In this document: positions 17,952 through 27,021 of the stretch, piece after piece
Numbering within the stretch: position 1 is the first letter of the stretch
Layout of the letters: each line of letters opens with the position of its first letter
Source: JASLBX01 sp036374175
GTDB taxonomy: Bacteria; Actinomycetota; Actinomycetes; Jiangellales; Jiangellaceae
NCBI GenBank assembly: GCA_036374175.1
Contig: DASUUH010000062.1
Span: 36,744 to 100,743 of the forward strand
DNA: 64,000 nt
Direction of reading: 5' to 3'
Translations under genes and position numbers: made by a program
The notes under the pieces: generated by a model
What the model was told of the DNA's origin: nothing
The model's database searches: none
What the model saw: the letters and a program-made list of their open reading frames with translations, nothing else

Positions 17952-19034
17952 GTGAGCGCGCTGGTTGACGACCCCGTCCGGGCGCTCCGACCGCGCTTGC
18001 AGGATGTGCTCGATCGGTTTCTGCACGAGCAGCACGCCGTCCTCACCGAGATTCATGCCGAGTTAGGTCCGCTCGTCGACGCAGCGGCCGACCTGCTACG
18101 CGCCGGCAAGCGGCTGCGGCCGGCCTTCTGCTACTGGGCCTGGAGAGGCGCTGGGCGTCCCGACGACGAGGCCATCGTGTCGGTCGGCGCGGCTCTGGAG
18201 TTGTTCCAGGCCGCTGCGCTGGTGCACGACGACCTCATCGACGGATCCGACACCCGCCGGGGCATGCCCTCGGCCCACCGCCGGTTCGCGGCCCGGCATG
18301 CGGCCGAAGGCTGGGCCGGCGACCCGGACCGGTTCGGCGCCGCGGCCGCCGTGCTGCTCGGCGACCTGTTGCTCGGCTGGAGCGACGAGCTCTTCTACGA
18401 GTCGGGGCTGGACGACGCGGCGCTACGCCGGTCCCGTCCCGTGTTCGACCAGATGCGCGCGCAGGTCGGCGCCGGCCAGTATCTCGACGTCGTGGCCCAG
18501 GCGACCGGTGCCAGCCAGCCGGACCGGCTGGCGGAGTTGGCGCGAACTGTCATGTCGTACAAGGCGGCCCGGTATTCGGTCGAGCGCCCACTCGTGCTCG
18601 GCGGCAGCGCGGCTGGTGCGGATCCCGATCTGCTGGACGCGTACGCCCGGTACGGGCTGGCACTCGGCGAGGCCTTCCAGCTTCGCGATGACGTGCTCGG
18701 CGTGTTCGGCGACCCGGCCAGCACCGGCAAGCCGGCAGGGGACGATCTACGCGAAGGCAAGCGGACGCTGCTGATCGCGTACACCCTCGAACGGGCCGAC
18801 CCCACCGCCGCGAAGACCGTCGACCGGCTGCTCGGAGATCACCACATTGACGCCGACGGCATCGATGCGTTGCGCCAGATCATCGTCGATACCGGGGCTC
18901 TGCGTGCTGTTGAAACGCAGGTCGCCAACCTCGTCGAGCGGGCCCGCGGCGCTCTGGCGGCGGCGACGGTCACGGCGGAGTCCCGCAAGAGCCTCGACGC
19001 CCTCGTTACCGCCGCCACCGCGCGAATCGCATAG
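17952..19034 (+). CDS. Polyprenyl diphosphate synthase (GGPP synthase-like)
   Basis: 360 aa all-helical trans-prenyltransferase. First aspartate-rich motif DDLIDGSDTRRG (about 93-104). Second region LRDDVLGVFGDPASTGKPAGDDLREGK. The sequence RLRPAFCYWAWRG contains the KRLRP pyrophosphate-binding stretch. It condenses isopentenyl diphosphate with allylic diphosphates; chain length is not certain, with C20 likely from similarity to IdsA proteins. GTG start at 17952. It sits between metF and the PASTA kinase, as idsA2 does in mycobacteria. Confidence 0.9.
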   Translation: MSALVDDPVRALRPRLQDVLDRFLHEQHAVLTEIHAELGPLVDAAADLLRAGKRLRPAFCYWAWRGAGRPDDEAIVSVGAALELFQAAALVHDDLIDGSDTRRGMPSAHRRFAARHAAEGWAGDPDRFGAAAAVLLGDLLLGWSDELFYESGLDDAALRRSRPVFDQMRAQVGAGQYLDVVAQATGASQPDRLAELARTVMSYKAARYSVERPLVLGGSAAGADPDLLDAYARYGLALGEAFQLRDDVLGVFGDPASTGKPAGDDLREGKRTLLIAYTLERADPTAAKTVDRLLGDHHIDADGIDALRQIIVDTGALRAVETQVANLVERARGALAAATVTAESRKSLDALVTAATARIA

Positions 19035-19065
19035 CACTTTGTGTCTGATCGGCCCGCTGCGGCCG

Positions 19066-19071
19066 TACACT
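19066..19071 (+). promoter_or_regulatory. -10 element TACACT, leaderless kinase start
   Basis: TACACT, 8 bases, GTG at 19080. An identical TACACT-N8-GTG arrangement precedes the adenosine kinase gene (61448 to 61434, minus). Confidence 0.45.
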
Positions 19072-19079
19072 GTGCGATC

Positions 19080-21050
19080 GTGGATGTCTCCGTCTCGGAC
19101 ACGCCGATCGGCCGCGTGCTCGACGGCCGGTACCGGGTCGAGGCGGCGCTGGCCCGCGGCGGGATGGCAACGGTCTACCGCGCCGTCGACACCCGGCTGG
19201 ACCGCGTGGTCGCGCTCAAGGTGATGCATCCCGAACTCGCCGCGGACAACGACTTCGTCCTGCGGTTCATCGCCGAGGCCCGATCGGCGGCCCGGCTGTC
19301 CCATCCCAACGTGGTGGGGGTGTTCGACCAGGGTGAGGACGACGGCACCGTCTTTCTCGCCATGGAGTACGTCGAGGGCCCGACGCTTCGGCAGGTCCTG
19401 CGTGATCGCGGTCCGCTGCCAGCCGCGACCGCCCTGGAGATGCTCCAACCGGTGCTCGCTGCCCTGGGTGCAGCGCACGAGGCCGGCATCGTGCACCGCG
19501 ACGTCAAGCCCGAGAACGTGCTGGCCGGCGGCAACGGCCGGATCAAGGTTGCGGACTTCGGCCTGGCCCGGGCACTGGGCGATGCCGGCGGCACGGCCAC
19601 TCGTGGGCTGCTGCTCGGCACGGTCAACTACATCTCACCCGAACAGGCGCTCGGTGAGCCGGCCACGCCGCGCTCGGACGTCTACTCCGCCGGCATCATG
19701 CTCTACGAGATGTTGACCGGACGGCCGCCGCACACCGGGCCCACCGACTTCGTGGTCGTGCGCAGCCACATCGACAACGACGTGCCGGCGCCCTCGGAAT
19801 CGGATCCCGGCATCCCGCCCGTCGTGGACGAGCTGGTGGCCCTGGCCACTGCACGCGAGCCGCACGAGCGGTTCGCGGATGCGGCACAGTTCGCCGAGGC
19901 CGCCAGCGTTGCGCTCCAAACCGCTGGCCCGGCCATCGAGGGTCTCGAGACTCGTGAAGCCGCGGGCGTGTCCATCACCGAGGCGATGTCCGTGCCGGGT
20001 GTCCAAGCGCCCGACGGCCCGACATGGCACACGACGGTGATGCCCGCTCAGGCGCGAGAAGAATTGCCGGATCGGCCGCTTCCGCCGCTCCGGCGCCAGC
20101 CGGCACCGAACGCCCGCCGCGAGCGCCGCTCCGACGTACCCGCCCGGCGGGCGAACCGCAGGCGGCGCCCCTGGCTCGGCCCGACGCTGCTGCTGGCCGG
20201 GCTGCTGCTGGCAGCCGGTGTGGCCGCGGGAGCGTGGTGGCTTGGTGAAGGCCGTTATGTGACCGTCCCGCCCTTGCTCGACATGACCTATGAGCAAGCG
20301 GCGCAGCTGGCCGACCAGGAGGGCTTACGGGTTCAGCAGGGCGGTACCGAACCACACGAGGTCATCGAGGCCGGCAACGTCGTCCGTACCCAACCGGCAG
20401 CCGGCGAGCGGCTGCTCAGGGGCCAGTACATCATGCTGATCACCTCGTCGGGCGCCGAGCGGTACTCCGTGCCGGACCTGCGCGGAAAGACCCAGGAGGA
20501 CGCCGAGACGCTGCTTGAAGAGCAGAAGCTGGTGCCGGTGGTCGAAGAGCGGTACGACGACCAGGTCGACAAAGGTGTGGTCATCGGGCAGGGCGTCGAC
20601 CCGGGCCGCGAACTGCGCGCCGGCGAACAGGTACCGGTGTACGTCAGCAAGGGCCGTGAGCCGATCGAGATCGTCGACTTCACCGGGCAGGACGCAGGCC
20701 AGGCGGAGAAGGAGTTGCGCGAGGCGGGCTTCGACGTCGAGCGGCAGGAGCAACCGAACCCCAACGTGCGTGCGGGTTTCGTGATCTCGCAGTCGCCGAA
20801 CTCCGGCACGGGATTCAACGGCGACACGATCACCCTTGTCGTGGCCGCTCAGGAGTCTCGGCTTCTCGTGCCAGACGTACGCGGCCAGCTTGCGGCAGAT
20901 GCCGAGCGGATCCTTCGCGAGGCGGGCTTCACCAACATCAAGATCGAGCGCCGTCGTGGCATCTTCCCGGTGGAGATCGTCGTCGATCAACGGCCCCAAG
21001 CCGGCCGGGAGATCAAGCCCGACCAGCAGATCGAGCTGATCGTCCGCTAG
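19080..21050 (+). CDS. pknL: Ser/Thr protein kinase with four PASTA domains (PknL type)
   Basis: 656 aa from GTG at 19080; an in-frame GTG at 19041 is possible but lies upstream of the -10 element. The kinase domain (about 15-280) has a glycine loop ending ARGGMATVYRA, Lys47 (VALKVMH), catalytic HRDVKPENVL and DFGLARAL, and APE-like SPEQALGEP. A basic proline-rich linker and one membrane helix (about 365-385, LLLAGLLLAAGVAAGAWWLG) lead to four extracellular PASTA repeats starting at YVTVPPLL, YSVPDLRG, IEIVDFTG and LLVPDVRG. PASTA domains sense peptidoglycan fragments; the kinase would control growth or envelope functions. Position next to metF, idsA and aroG matches PknL. Confidence 0.93.
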   Translation: MDVSVSDTPIGRVLDGRYRVEAALARGGMATVYRAVDTRLDRVVALKVMHPELAADNDFVLRFIAEARSAARLSHPNVVGVFDQGEDDGTVFLAMEYVEGPTLRQVLRDRGPLPAATALEMLQPVLAALGAAHEAGIVHRDVKPENVLAGGNGRIKVADFGLARALGDAGGTATRGLLLGTVNYISPEQALGEPATPRSDVYSAGIMLYEMLTGRPPHTGPTDFVVVRSHIDNDVPAPSESDPGIPPVVDELVALATAREPHERFADAAQFAEAASVALQTAGPAIEGLETREAAGVSITEAMSVPGVQAPDGPTWHTTVMPAQAREELPDRPLPPLRRQPAPNARRERRSDVPARRANRRRRPWLGPTLLLAGLLLAAGVAAGAWWLGEGRYVTVPPLLDMTYEQAAQLADQEGLRVQQGGTEPHEVIEAGNVVRTQPAAGERLLRGQYIMLITSSGAERYSVPDLRGKTQEDAETLLEEQKLVPVVEERYDDQVDKGVVIGQGVDPGRELRAGEQVPVYVSKGREPIEIVDFTGQDAGQAEKELREAGFDVERQEQPNPNVRAGFVISQSPNSGTGFNGDTITLVVAAQESRLLVPDVRGQLAADAERILREAGFTNIKIERRRGIFPVEIVVDQRPQAGREIKPDQQIELIVR

Positions 21051-21065
21051 CCGCGCCTCGCCCCA

Positions 21066-21914
21066 GTGAACCCACAGCCCGCCGTCGGGACTCATCTGTC
21101 CACCCGGGGGCGGCTTGCCCTCGTTCCCGACCGGGCCGCAGCCATGGGTGCCGAGGCGATTCAGATCTTCCTCGGCAATCCGCGGGGTTGGGCGACGCAG
21201 CCTGGCGATCGCGCCGCCGAGGCCGCCTTCCGGGCCGGGGTGGAAAGGCACGGCTTGCGGGTGATGGTCCATTCGGCCTACCTGGTGAACCTTGGCTCTC
21301 CCACGCCGCTCACGTATGAACGGTCCGTCGCGAGCATCGCGCACGCCTTCTCCCGGGGCGCCGCGGTCGGCGCGGAAGGTGTCGTCGTGCACACCGGCTC
21401 GGCTGTCGCCTCCGGTGGACGGGACTCGGGGTTGCGGCAGGTCCGCGAAGCGCTCCTGCCGATGCTGGACGTGCTGCCGGACGACGCGCCAGACCTGTGG
21501 CTCGAGCCCACCGCCGGACAGGGCCAGTCGCTCGCGGCCGGGATCGACGACCTCGAGCCGTACCTCGACGCACTCGAGCGCCATCCACGCGCCAAGATCT
21601 GCCTGGACACCTGCCACGCCTTCGCGGCCGGTCACGACCTGGCGGCACCGGGTGGCATGACGGCCGCCCTGGACCGGCTGGTGACCGTGGCCGGCCCCGG
21701 TCGGCTGGCCGCCGTACACGCGAACGACTCCATGGATGCCTGCGGCGCGTTCCGCGACCGCCACGCGCGTATCGGCGCCGGCCGGATCGGTCTCGAGCCG
21801 TTCCGAGAACTTCTCGCTCATCCGGCCGTCGGGGGCCTCCCAGTGGTGCTGGAAACCCCTGGCGGACCAGCGGCCCACGCCGAAGATGTCGCGCTGCTCA
21901 AATCGCTGCGATAA
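21066..21914 (+). CDS. nfo: Endonuclease IV (AP endonuclease, Nfo family)
   Basis: 282 aa TIM-barrel. Opens with VGTHLSTRGRL and AIQIFLGNPRGW. Metal ligands appear in VMVHSAYLVNLGSP (His), GVVVHTGSA (His), WLEPTAGQG (Glu), KICLDTCHAFAAGHD (Asp, His), VHANDSMDACG (His, Asp) and VVLETPG (Glu), covering the three-zinc site. It incises DNA at abasic sites. GTG start at 21066, 15 bases after the kinase stop, so probably cotranscribed. Confidence 0.92.
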   Translation: MNPQPAVGTHLSTRGRLALVPDRAAAMGAEAIQIFLGNPRGWATQPGDRAAEAAFRAGVERHGLRVMVHSAYLVNLGSPTPLTYERSVASIAHAFSRGAAVGAEGVVVHTGSAVASGGRDSGLRQVREALLPMLDVLPDDAPDLWLEPTAGQGQSLAAGIDDLEPYLDALERHPRAKICLDTCHAFAAGHDLAAPGGMTAALDRLVTVAGPGRLAAVHANDSMDACGAFRDRHARIGAGRIGLEPFRELLAHPAVGGLPVVLETPGGPAAHAEDVALLKSLR

Positions 21915-22020
21915 CGGACCGGTGACCGGCCCGTAACCATTCGTCTTACGTGGCGGATATCGCGTCCGATTCGTGGAGGCCCGACGTATCGTCACACGTG
22001 CCGCAGTAGAGGGAGTTCCG

Positions 22021-23061
22021 ATGGTCGTCGTCATGAAACCGGGCACGGCAGGGGTGCACATCGACGCAGTCGTGGCCCGCGTTCGCGAGGCCGGCGGCGA
22101 CGCGTTCGTCAGCCGTGGGGTAACGCGGACGATCATCGGGCTGGTCGGCGATGTTGAGGAGTTCCACGCGTTGAACCTGCGGGCCATGCCTGGTGTCGCC
22201 GAGGTTCTCCGCGTTTCCTCGCCGTACAAGCTGGTCGGGCGCGACCACGTGTCCGGTCGAACCACCGTGATGGTCGGCGGGCCGGAATGTGTGCCGATCG
22301 GCCCGGACACGTTCACGCTGATCGCCGGTCCGTGTGCGGTCGAATCGCTGCAGCAAACGCTCGAAGCCGCCGAGATGGCCAAGGCCGCGGGCGCGACCCT
22401 GTTGCGTGGAGGCGCGTTCAAGCCGCGGACGTCGCCCCAGTCCTTCCAGGGGCTAGGCGAGGAAGGCTTGCGGATTCTGGCCGAGGCGCGCGCAGCGACC
22501 GGACTCCCCGTGGTCACCGAGGTGGTCGACGCCCATGACGTCCCGCTCGTCGCGTCGTACGCCGACATGCTGCAGATCGGCACCCGCAACATGCACAACT
22601 ACGCGCTGCTGCAAGCCGCAGGCAAGGCCGAGCGTCCTGTGCTGCTCAAACGAGGCATGCAGGCGACCATTGACGAGTGGCTGACCGCCGCCGAATACAT
22701 CGCCCAGCGCGGCAACCTCGACATCGTCCTGTGCGAACGCGGCATCCGGACGTTCGAGACGGCAACCCGCAACACCCTCGACATTTCGGCGGTGCCGGTC
22801 GTGCAGGGGCTGTCACACCTGCCGGTCGTGGTCGACCCGTCCCACTCCGGCGGCCGGCGCGAACTCGTACTCCCCTTGGCCCGGGCTGCCATCGGCGTCG
22901 GCGCGGACGGCATCCTCGTCGACGTCCACCCCTACCCGGAGGAAGCGCTGGTCGACGGCGCGCAGGCGTTGTCCGGGGCCGATCTGCGCGAGCTCGCCTC
23001 GAGCGTGCGCCGGCTGCCCCCGTTGCTCGGCCGCAAACCCGCCGAGCGCCGCGCTCCCTAG
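22021..23061 (+). CDS. aroF: DAHP synthase, class I-beta with N-terminal ferredoxin-like domain
   Basis: 346 aa from ATG at 22021, with GAGGGAG about 6 bases upstream; in-frame starts further upstream lack this. Residues 1-70 form the ferredoxin-like regulatory domain seen in Thermotoga-type enzymes. The barrel follows: IAGPCAVES, LLRGGAFKPRTSP, EVVDAHD, QIGTRNMHNY, LLKRGMQATIDEW, CERGIRTFE, VVVDPSHSGGRRE. It condenses PEP and erythrose-4-phosphate, the first shikimate-pathway step. Its TAG stop overlaps the TAG of the convergent threonine aldolase in one CTAG. A second, unrelated DAHP synthase is encoded 1.2 kb away. Confidence 0.93.
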   Translation: MVVVMKPGTAGVHIDAVVARVREAGGDAFVSRGVTRTIIGLVGDVEEFHALNLRAMPGVAEVLRVSSPYKLVGRDHVSGRTTVMVGGPECVPIGPDTFTLIAGPCAVESLQQTLEAAEMAKAAGATLLRGGAFKPRTSPQSFQGLGEEGLRILAEARAATGLPVVTEVVDAHDVPLVASYADMLQIGTRNMHNYALLQAAGKAERPVLLKRGMQATIDEWLTAAEYIAQRGNLDIVLCERGIRTFETATRNTLDISAVPVVQGLSHLPVVVDPSHSGGRRELVLPLARAAIGVGADGILVDVHPYPEEALVDGAQALSGADLRELASSVRRLPPLLGRKPAERRAP

Positions 23062-24092
23062 CTCCCGTTAGTGAGGAGGCGGGCCAGCGTCTCGCCGGCC
23101 TTGCGGCAGTCGTCGGCACTGACGTCGAGATGGGTGATAAGCCGCACGGTCTGTGGTCCCACGGCTCCGGCCAGCACACCTTCGGCACGGGCCTGTTCGA
23201 CAAGTCGAGCGGCATCGAGATGGGTCGCGGACGTGTCGATCATCACGATGTTCGTCTCGACCTCGTCCGGTTCGACGACCCCGGCATCGGCGAGCATGGC
23301 CGCCAGGGATCGGGCGTTCGTGTGGTCGTCGGCCAGCCGCTCGATGTGGTGATCGAGGGCGTATAACCCGGCCGCCGCGAGCACGCCGGCCTGTCGCCAG
23401 CCCGCGCCCAGCCGCTTGCGCCACTGCCTGGCCTCGGCGATCGCATCCGCCCGGCCGACCAGAACCGAACCGACCGGCGCCCCCAGCCCCTTGGACAGGC
23501 AGACCGACACGGTGCCGAAGAAGCTGCCGTACGCCTCCAGGCTGATGCCGGTGGCCACGTGTGCGTTCCACAACCGGGCACCGTCGAGATGCAGCCCGAC
23601 ATCGGTGCCGGCCACCAGGTCGTACAGGCCCTTGAGATCGGCCAGCGGTTGCACCGTCCCGCCTGCGAAGTTGTGCGTGTTCTCCACCGCAACAGCGGCG
23701 GTGGAGACCAGGTAGGGGCCGGCGTCCGGCGCCAGCAGGTCCGCAACGGAATCCAGATCGACATAACCGCGCGGGTGTGACCACGTTCGGGTCGTGACAC
23801 CGTGCAGGGTTGCATGACCACCCAGTTCGGCCCGCACGATATGGGCGCGCGACTCGCACAGCACCTCCTGGCCGGGCTGCACGTGGGAGCGCACCCCGAG
23901 CAGATTGGCCAGCGAGCCGGTGACCGTGAACAGGCCGGCCTCCTTGCCCAGCAGCCCCGCCACCCGCTCCTCGAGCGCGCGAACCGTCGGATCCTCGCCG
24001 TAGACGTCGTCACCGGTCTCGGCGGCCGCCATCGCCGCCAGCATGCCCTGGACGGGGCGGGTCACGGTGTCGCTACGCAGGTCGATCGCCAT
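23058..24092 (-). CDS. ltaE: Low-specificity L-threonine aldolase
   Basis: 344 aa fold-type I PLP enzyme. DLRSDTVTRPVQGM at the N-terminus and GDDVYGEDPTV are signatures of the family. HLDGARLWNA holds the cofactor Asp, and SVCLSKGLGAPVGSVLVG holds the PLP Lys. It cleaves threonine/allo-threonine to glycine and acetaldehyde. The ATG at 24092 lies 6 bases after TAGGGT, so probably leaderless. It sits between the two DAHP synthase genes; no functional link is evident. Confidence 0.93.
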   Translation of the reverse strand: MAIDLRSDTVTRPVQGMLAAMAAAETGDDVYGEDPTVRALEERVAGLLGKEAGLFTVTGSLANLLGVRSHVQPGQEVLCESRAHIVRAELGGHATLHGVTTRTWSHPRGYVDLDSVADLLAPDAGPYLVSTAAVAVENTHNFAGGTVQPLADLKGLYDLVAGTDVGLHLDGARLWNAHVATGISLEAYGSFFGTVSVCLSKGLGAPVGSVLVGRADAIAEARQWRKRLGAGWRQAGVLAAAGLYALDHHIERLADDHTNARSLAAMLADAGVVEPDEVETNIVMIDTSATHLDAARLVEQARAEGVLAGAVGPQTVRLITHLDVSADDCRKAGETLARLLTNGS

Positions 24093-24098
24093 GCCCAG

Positions 24099-24104
24099 AC
24101 CCTA
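24099..24104 (-). promoter_or_regulatory. -10 element TAGGGT, leaderless ltaE start
   Basis: Minus strand TAGGGT, 6 bases, ATG at 24092. Confidence 0.45.
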
Positions 24105-24116
24105 AGCCCCTGCCGG

Positions 24117-24174
24117 TCGATCACGTTCAGCAGGCGCAGCCCTGCCGTACCAGGCGCACGCGGGTGGTACGGCA
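24117..24174 (-). terminator. Hairpin after aroG, with one arm of the GATCACG element
   Basis: TGCCGTACCA (24143-24152) and TGGTACGGCA (24165-24174) form a perfect 10-bp stem 40 bases past the aroG stop (transcription leftward). Next to it, 24117-24136 reads TCGATCACGTTCAGCAGGCG, which differs by one base from 63925-63944. The complementary outer arm is missing here, so this looks like a degenerate copy. Confidence 0.55.
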
Positions 24175-24214
24175 CCGACTGGCCTAGTGGAGTCCCGCCG
24201 GCCGGACGGCTACG

Positions 24215-25573
24215 TCAGCGGGCTTCGAGCAGCTCTGCAACGAGAAAGGCGAGCTCGAGCGACTGGGTCCGGTTGAGCCGGGGGTCGCAGAGCGTCTCGT
24301 ACCGCTCCCCCAGCCCGTCCTCGGCGATCGGGTCGCCACCCCCCACACACTCAGTGACGTCGTCGCCGGTCAGTTCGACGTGGACACCGCCGGGGTGGGT
24401 GCCGAGCGCGCGGTGCACTTCAAAAAAGCCGCGCACCTCGTCGATCACATCGTCGAACCGGCGGGTCTTGTGGCCGCTCGGCGCCTCGTAGGTGTTGCCG
24501 TGCATGGGATCGCAGATCCACGAAGCCACCAGGCCCGCGGCGCTGGCCTTCTCGATCAGCGGCGGCAGCAGGTCGCGGATCTTGCCCGCACCCATCCGGG
24601 TGATGAAGGTCAACCGCCCCGGTTCACGCTCCGGGTCCAGCCGCTCGGCGAACGCCAGCACGTCGTCCGGAGTTGTGGTCGGCCCGAGTTTGACGCCGAT
24701 CGGATTGCGGATCCGCGAGACGAACTCCAGGTGTGCGCCGTCAAGCTGGCGGGTCCGGTCGCCGATCCAGACGAAATGACCCGACACGTTGTAGGGACGG
24801 CCCGTCCGCGAGTCGACCCGGGTCAGCGCGTGCTCGTAGTCCAGCAACAGCGCCTCATGGCTGGAGTACAACTCGACGGTGTGCAACTGCTCTGGATCGG
24901 CGCCGATCGCATTCATGAAGGCCAGCGCCTTGTCGATCTGGCCGGCCAGGCGTTCGTACCGCAGCCCGGCGGGCGAGCTGAGGACGAAGTCGGTGTTCCA
25001 GGCATGCACTTGGCGCAGGTCGGCGTACCCGCCGCCGACGAAGGCCCGGGTGAGGTTCAGCGTCGCGGCCGAGGCGTTGTACATCCGCAGCAGCCGGCTC
25101 GGATCCGGCGTGCGGGCCTCAGGGGTGAACGCGAACCCGTTCACCGCGTCACCCCGGTAGGCAGGCAGTGTGACGTCCCCTCGGGTCTCGGTGTAGCGCG
25201 ATCGAGGCTTGGCGTACTGGCCGGCCAGCCGGCCGATCTTCACCACCGGAACGCTGGCCGCGTAGGTCAGCACGACCGCCATCTGCAACAGCGTCTTGAG
25301 CTTGTTGCGGACGTTGACCGCGGTCACCCCCGCGAACGTCTCGGCGCAATCGCCGCCCTGCAGGATGAACGCCTCGCCGCGCGACACCGCGGCCAACCGG
25401 TCACGGAGCGTGTCGCATTCGCCGGCGAACACCAGGGGCGGCATCGTCCGCAGTTCTTCGACCGCCGCATCTAATGCCGCGGAGTCCGGCCATTCGGGCC
25501 GCTGTGCCGCCGGAAGGACGTCCAGGACGCCGGCCAGCTCAGCGAACAGCGCGGAGTCCGGGGACGATGTCAC
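24215..25573 (-). CDS. aroG: DAHP synthase, class II (plant/AroG type)
   Basis: 452 aa. Class II signatures: AFILQGGDCAETF, KIGRLAGQYAKPRS, PAYRGDAVNGFAFTPEAR, LDYEHALTR, SGHFVWIGDRTRQLDGAHLE, RNPIGVKLGP, WICDPMHGNT, GVHVELTGDDVTECVGG. Same reaction as the class I enzyme at 22021 but from an unrelated sequence family; mycobacterial AroG binds chorismate mutase and is feedback-inhibited by aromatic amino acids. GTG at 25573. Divergent from the phosphofructokinase gene. Confidence 0.95.
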   Translation of the reverse strand: MTSSPDSALFAELAGVLDVLPAAQRPEWPDSAALDAAVEELRTMPPLVFAGECDTLRDRLAAVSRGEAFILQGGDCAETFAGVTAVNVRNKLKTLLQMAVVLTYAASVPVVKIGRLAGQYAKPRSRYTETRGDVTLPAYRGDAVNGFAFTPEARTPDPSRLLRMYNASAATLNLTRAFVGGGYADLRQVHAWNTDFVLSSPAGLRYERLAGQIDKALAFMNAIGADPEQLHTVELYSSHEALLLDYEHALTRVDSRTGRPYNVSGHFVWIGDRTRQLDGAHLEFVSRIRNPIGVKLGPTTTPDDVLAFAERLDPEREPGRLTFITRMGAGKIRDLLPPLIEKASAAGLVASWICDPMHGNTYEAPSGHKTRRFDDVIDEVRGFFEVHRALGTHPGGVHVELTGDDVTECVGGGDPIAEDGLGERYETLCDPRLNRTQSLELAFLVAELLEAR

Positions 25574-25663
25574 CAGAGCAGGATAACGGCCGGGTATCTC
25601 ACTACAGTGATCGGTTCGTGATGTGAGACCGCCAGGCGGTCACTGCCGAGCCTGGCCGACCGA

Positions 25664-25669
25664 TAGGGT
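25664..25669 (+). promoter_or_regulatory. Candidate -10 (TAGGGT) of the phosphofructokinase gene
   Basis: TAGGGT in the 167-base divergent space, 72 bases before the ATG at 25741. Only a weak -35 (GGTCAC) is visible. Confidence 0.3.
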
Positions 25670-25740
25670 GGACGTATCTGGCGCACGACGACGTGCCTGC
25701 GGACCTGTTTCGACGTTTCTTGGCCGGAGGGTCTCCTATC

Positions 25741-26949
25741 ATGCCTGTTCGCAAAGTCGCGATGCTCACAGCCGGTGGCCTTGCTCCATGCCTGTCCTCT
25801 GCTGTCGGCGGGCTGATCGAGCGGTACACCGAGATCGCTCCGGAGATCGAGATCATCGGCTACGTCGACGGGTACGCCGGTCTGCTGACCGGCAAGTCGA
25901 TCACCGTCACGCCCGAGATCCGGGCCGCGGCGCACCGCCTGCACCGGTTCGGCGGCAGCCCGCTCGGCAACAGCCGGGTCAAGCTGACAAACGTCGAGGA
26001 CTGCGTCAAGCGGGGCCTTGTACAGGAGGGCCAGGACCCCTTGCACGTCGCCGCCGAACAGCTCATCCGCGACGGAGTAGACGTCCTGCACACTATCGGC
26101 GGCGACGACACGAACACCATGGCCGGCGCGCTGGCCGACTACCTGGCCAGCAACGACCGGGACCTGACCGTCGTCGGCCTGCCCAAGACGATCGACAACG
26201 ACGTGGTGCCGATCCGGCAGAGCCTTGGCGCGTGGACCGCCGCCGAGCAGGGCGCCATTTTCGCCCGCAATGTCGTGGCCGAGCATTCCTCCAATCCCCG
26301 CATGCTGGTCGTCCACGAGGTCATGGGCCGCAACTGCGGCTGGCTGACGGCGGCGACGGCGGTCAAGTACCGCGAGTGGCTTGAATCTCAGCGCTGGGTG
26401 CCGGAGTTCGGCGTCGACCGGCGGCGGTGGGACGTGCACGCGGTGTACATCCCGGAAGCGCACCACGACCTCGACGCCGAGGCAGACCGGCTGCGAGCGG
26501 TCATGGACGAACTCGGCGCGGTGAATATCTTCCTTTCCGAGGGGGCCGGCGTGAGCGAGATCGTCGCGCAACTCGAGGCCGCCGGCGAGGAGGTGCCACG
26601 CGACCCGTTCGGCCACGTCAAGCTGGACAAGGTCAACCCGGGCGCGTGGTTCGCCAAGCAGTTCGCCCACAAGCTCGGCGCGGAGAAGGTGAACGTCCAG
26701 AAGAGCGGTTACTTCAGCCGCTCCGCGGCGCCGAACGTGGACGACATCCGGCTCATCAAAAGCTGCACCGACCTGGCCGTCGAGTGCGCGCTGCGCGGCG
26801 AGGGCGGCGTGATCGGGCACGATGAAGGCAACGGCGGCCGGCTGCGGGCGATCGAGTTCGACCGGATCAAAGGCGGCAAGCCGTTCGACACCTCGACTGG
26901 CTGGTACGCAGACCTGCTCACCGCGATCGGCCAGCCATCCGCCGCTTAA
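25741..26949 (+). CDS. pfp: 6-phosphofructokinase, predicted pyrophosphate-dependent
   Basis: 402 aa. ATG at 25741 with GGAGGG about 9 bases upstream; an ATG at 25693 lacks one. The substrate loop is GGDDTNT, with Asp where ATP enzymes have Gly (GGDGS), and the catalytic loop is PKTIDND, with Lys where ATP enzymes have Gly. Both are diagnostic of PPi-using enzymes. MGRNCGWLTAATAV and GYFSRSAAPN are further family blocks. It would run reversibly between fructose-6-phosphate and fructose-1,6-bisphosphate. ATP use cannot be fully excluded without assay. Confidence 0.9.
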   Translation: MPVRKVAMLTAGGLAPCLSSAVGGLIERYTEIAPEIEIIGYVDGYAGLLTGKSITVTPEIRAAAHRLHRFGGSPLGNSRVKLTNVEDCVKRGLVQEGQDPLHVAAEQLIRDGVDVLHTIGGDDTNTMAGALADYLASNDRDLTVVGLPKTIDNDVVPIRQSLGAWTAAEQGAIFARNVVAEHSSNPRMLVVHEVMGRNCGWLTAATAVKYREWLESQRWVPEFGVDRRRWDVHAVYIPEAHHDLDAEADRLRAVMDELGAVNIFLSEGAGVSEIVAQLEAAGEEVPRDPFGHVKLDKVNPGAWFAKQFAHKLGAEKVNVQKSGYFSRSAAPNVDDIRLIKSCTDLAVECALRGEGGVIGHDEGNGGRLRAIEFDRIKGGKPFDTSTGWYADLLTAIGQPSAA

Positions 26950-26956
26950 CATCGAC

Positions 26957-26990
26957 GAGCCGACAAGCTCAGCGTGAAGAACTGCGGCTC
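26957..26990 (+). terminator. Weak hairpin after pfp
   Basis: GAGCCG (26957-26962) and CGGCTC (26985-26990), flanked by ATCGA and GAT. It lies 8 bases after the pfp stop. Stem short, loop 22 bases. Confidence 0.3.
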
Positions 26991-27021
26991 GATCTTGAAA
27001 TTCGGTCCGATTTAAGCGGCA

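Noticed and set aside
20325..22598. Very long open frame on the minus strand (over 700 codons) antisense to the kinase, endonuclease IV and DAHP synthase genes
   Set aside because: High-GC codon bias keeps antisense frames open; the product has no recognisable domain and spans three well-supported genes.
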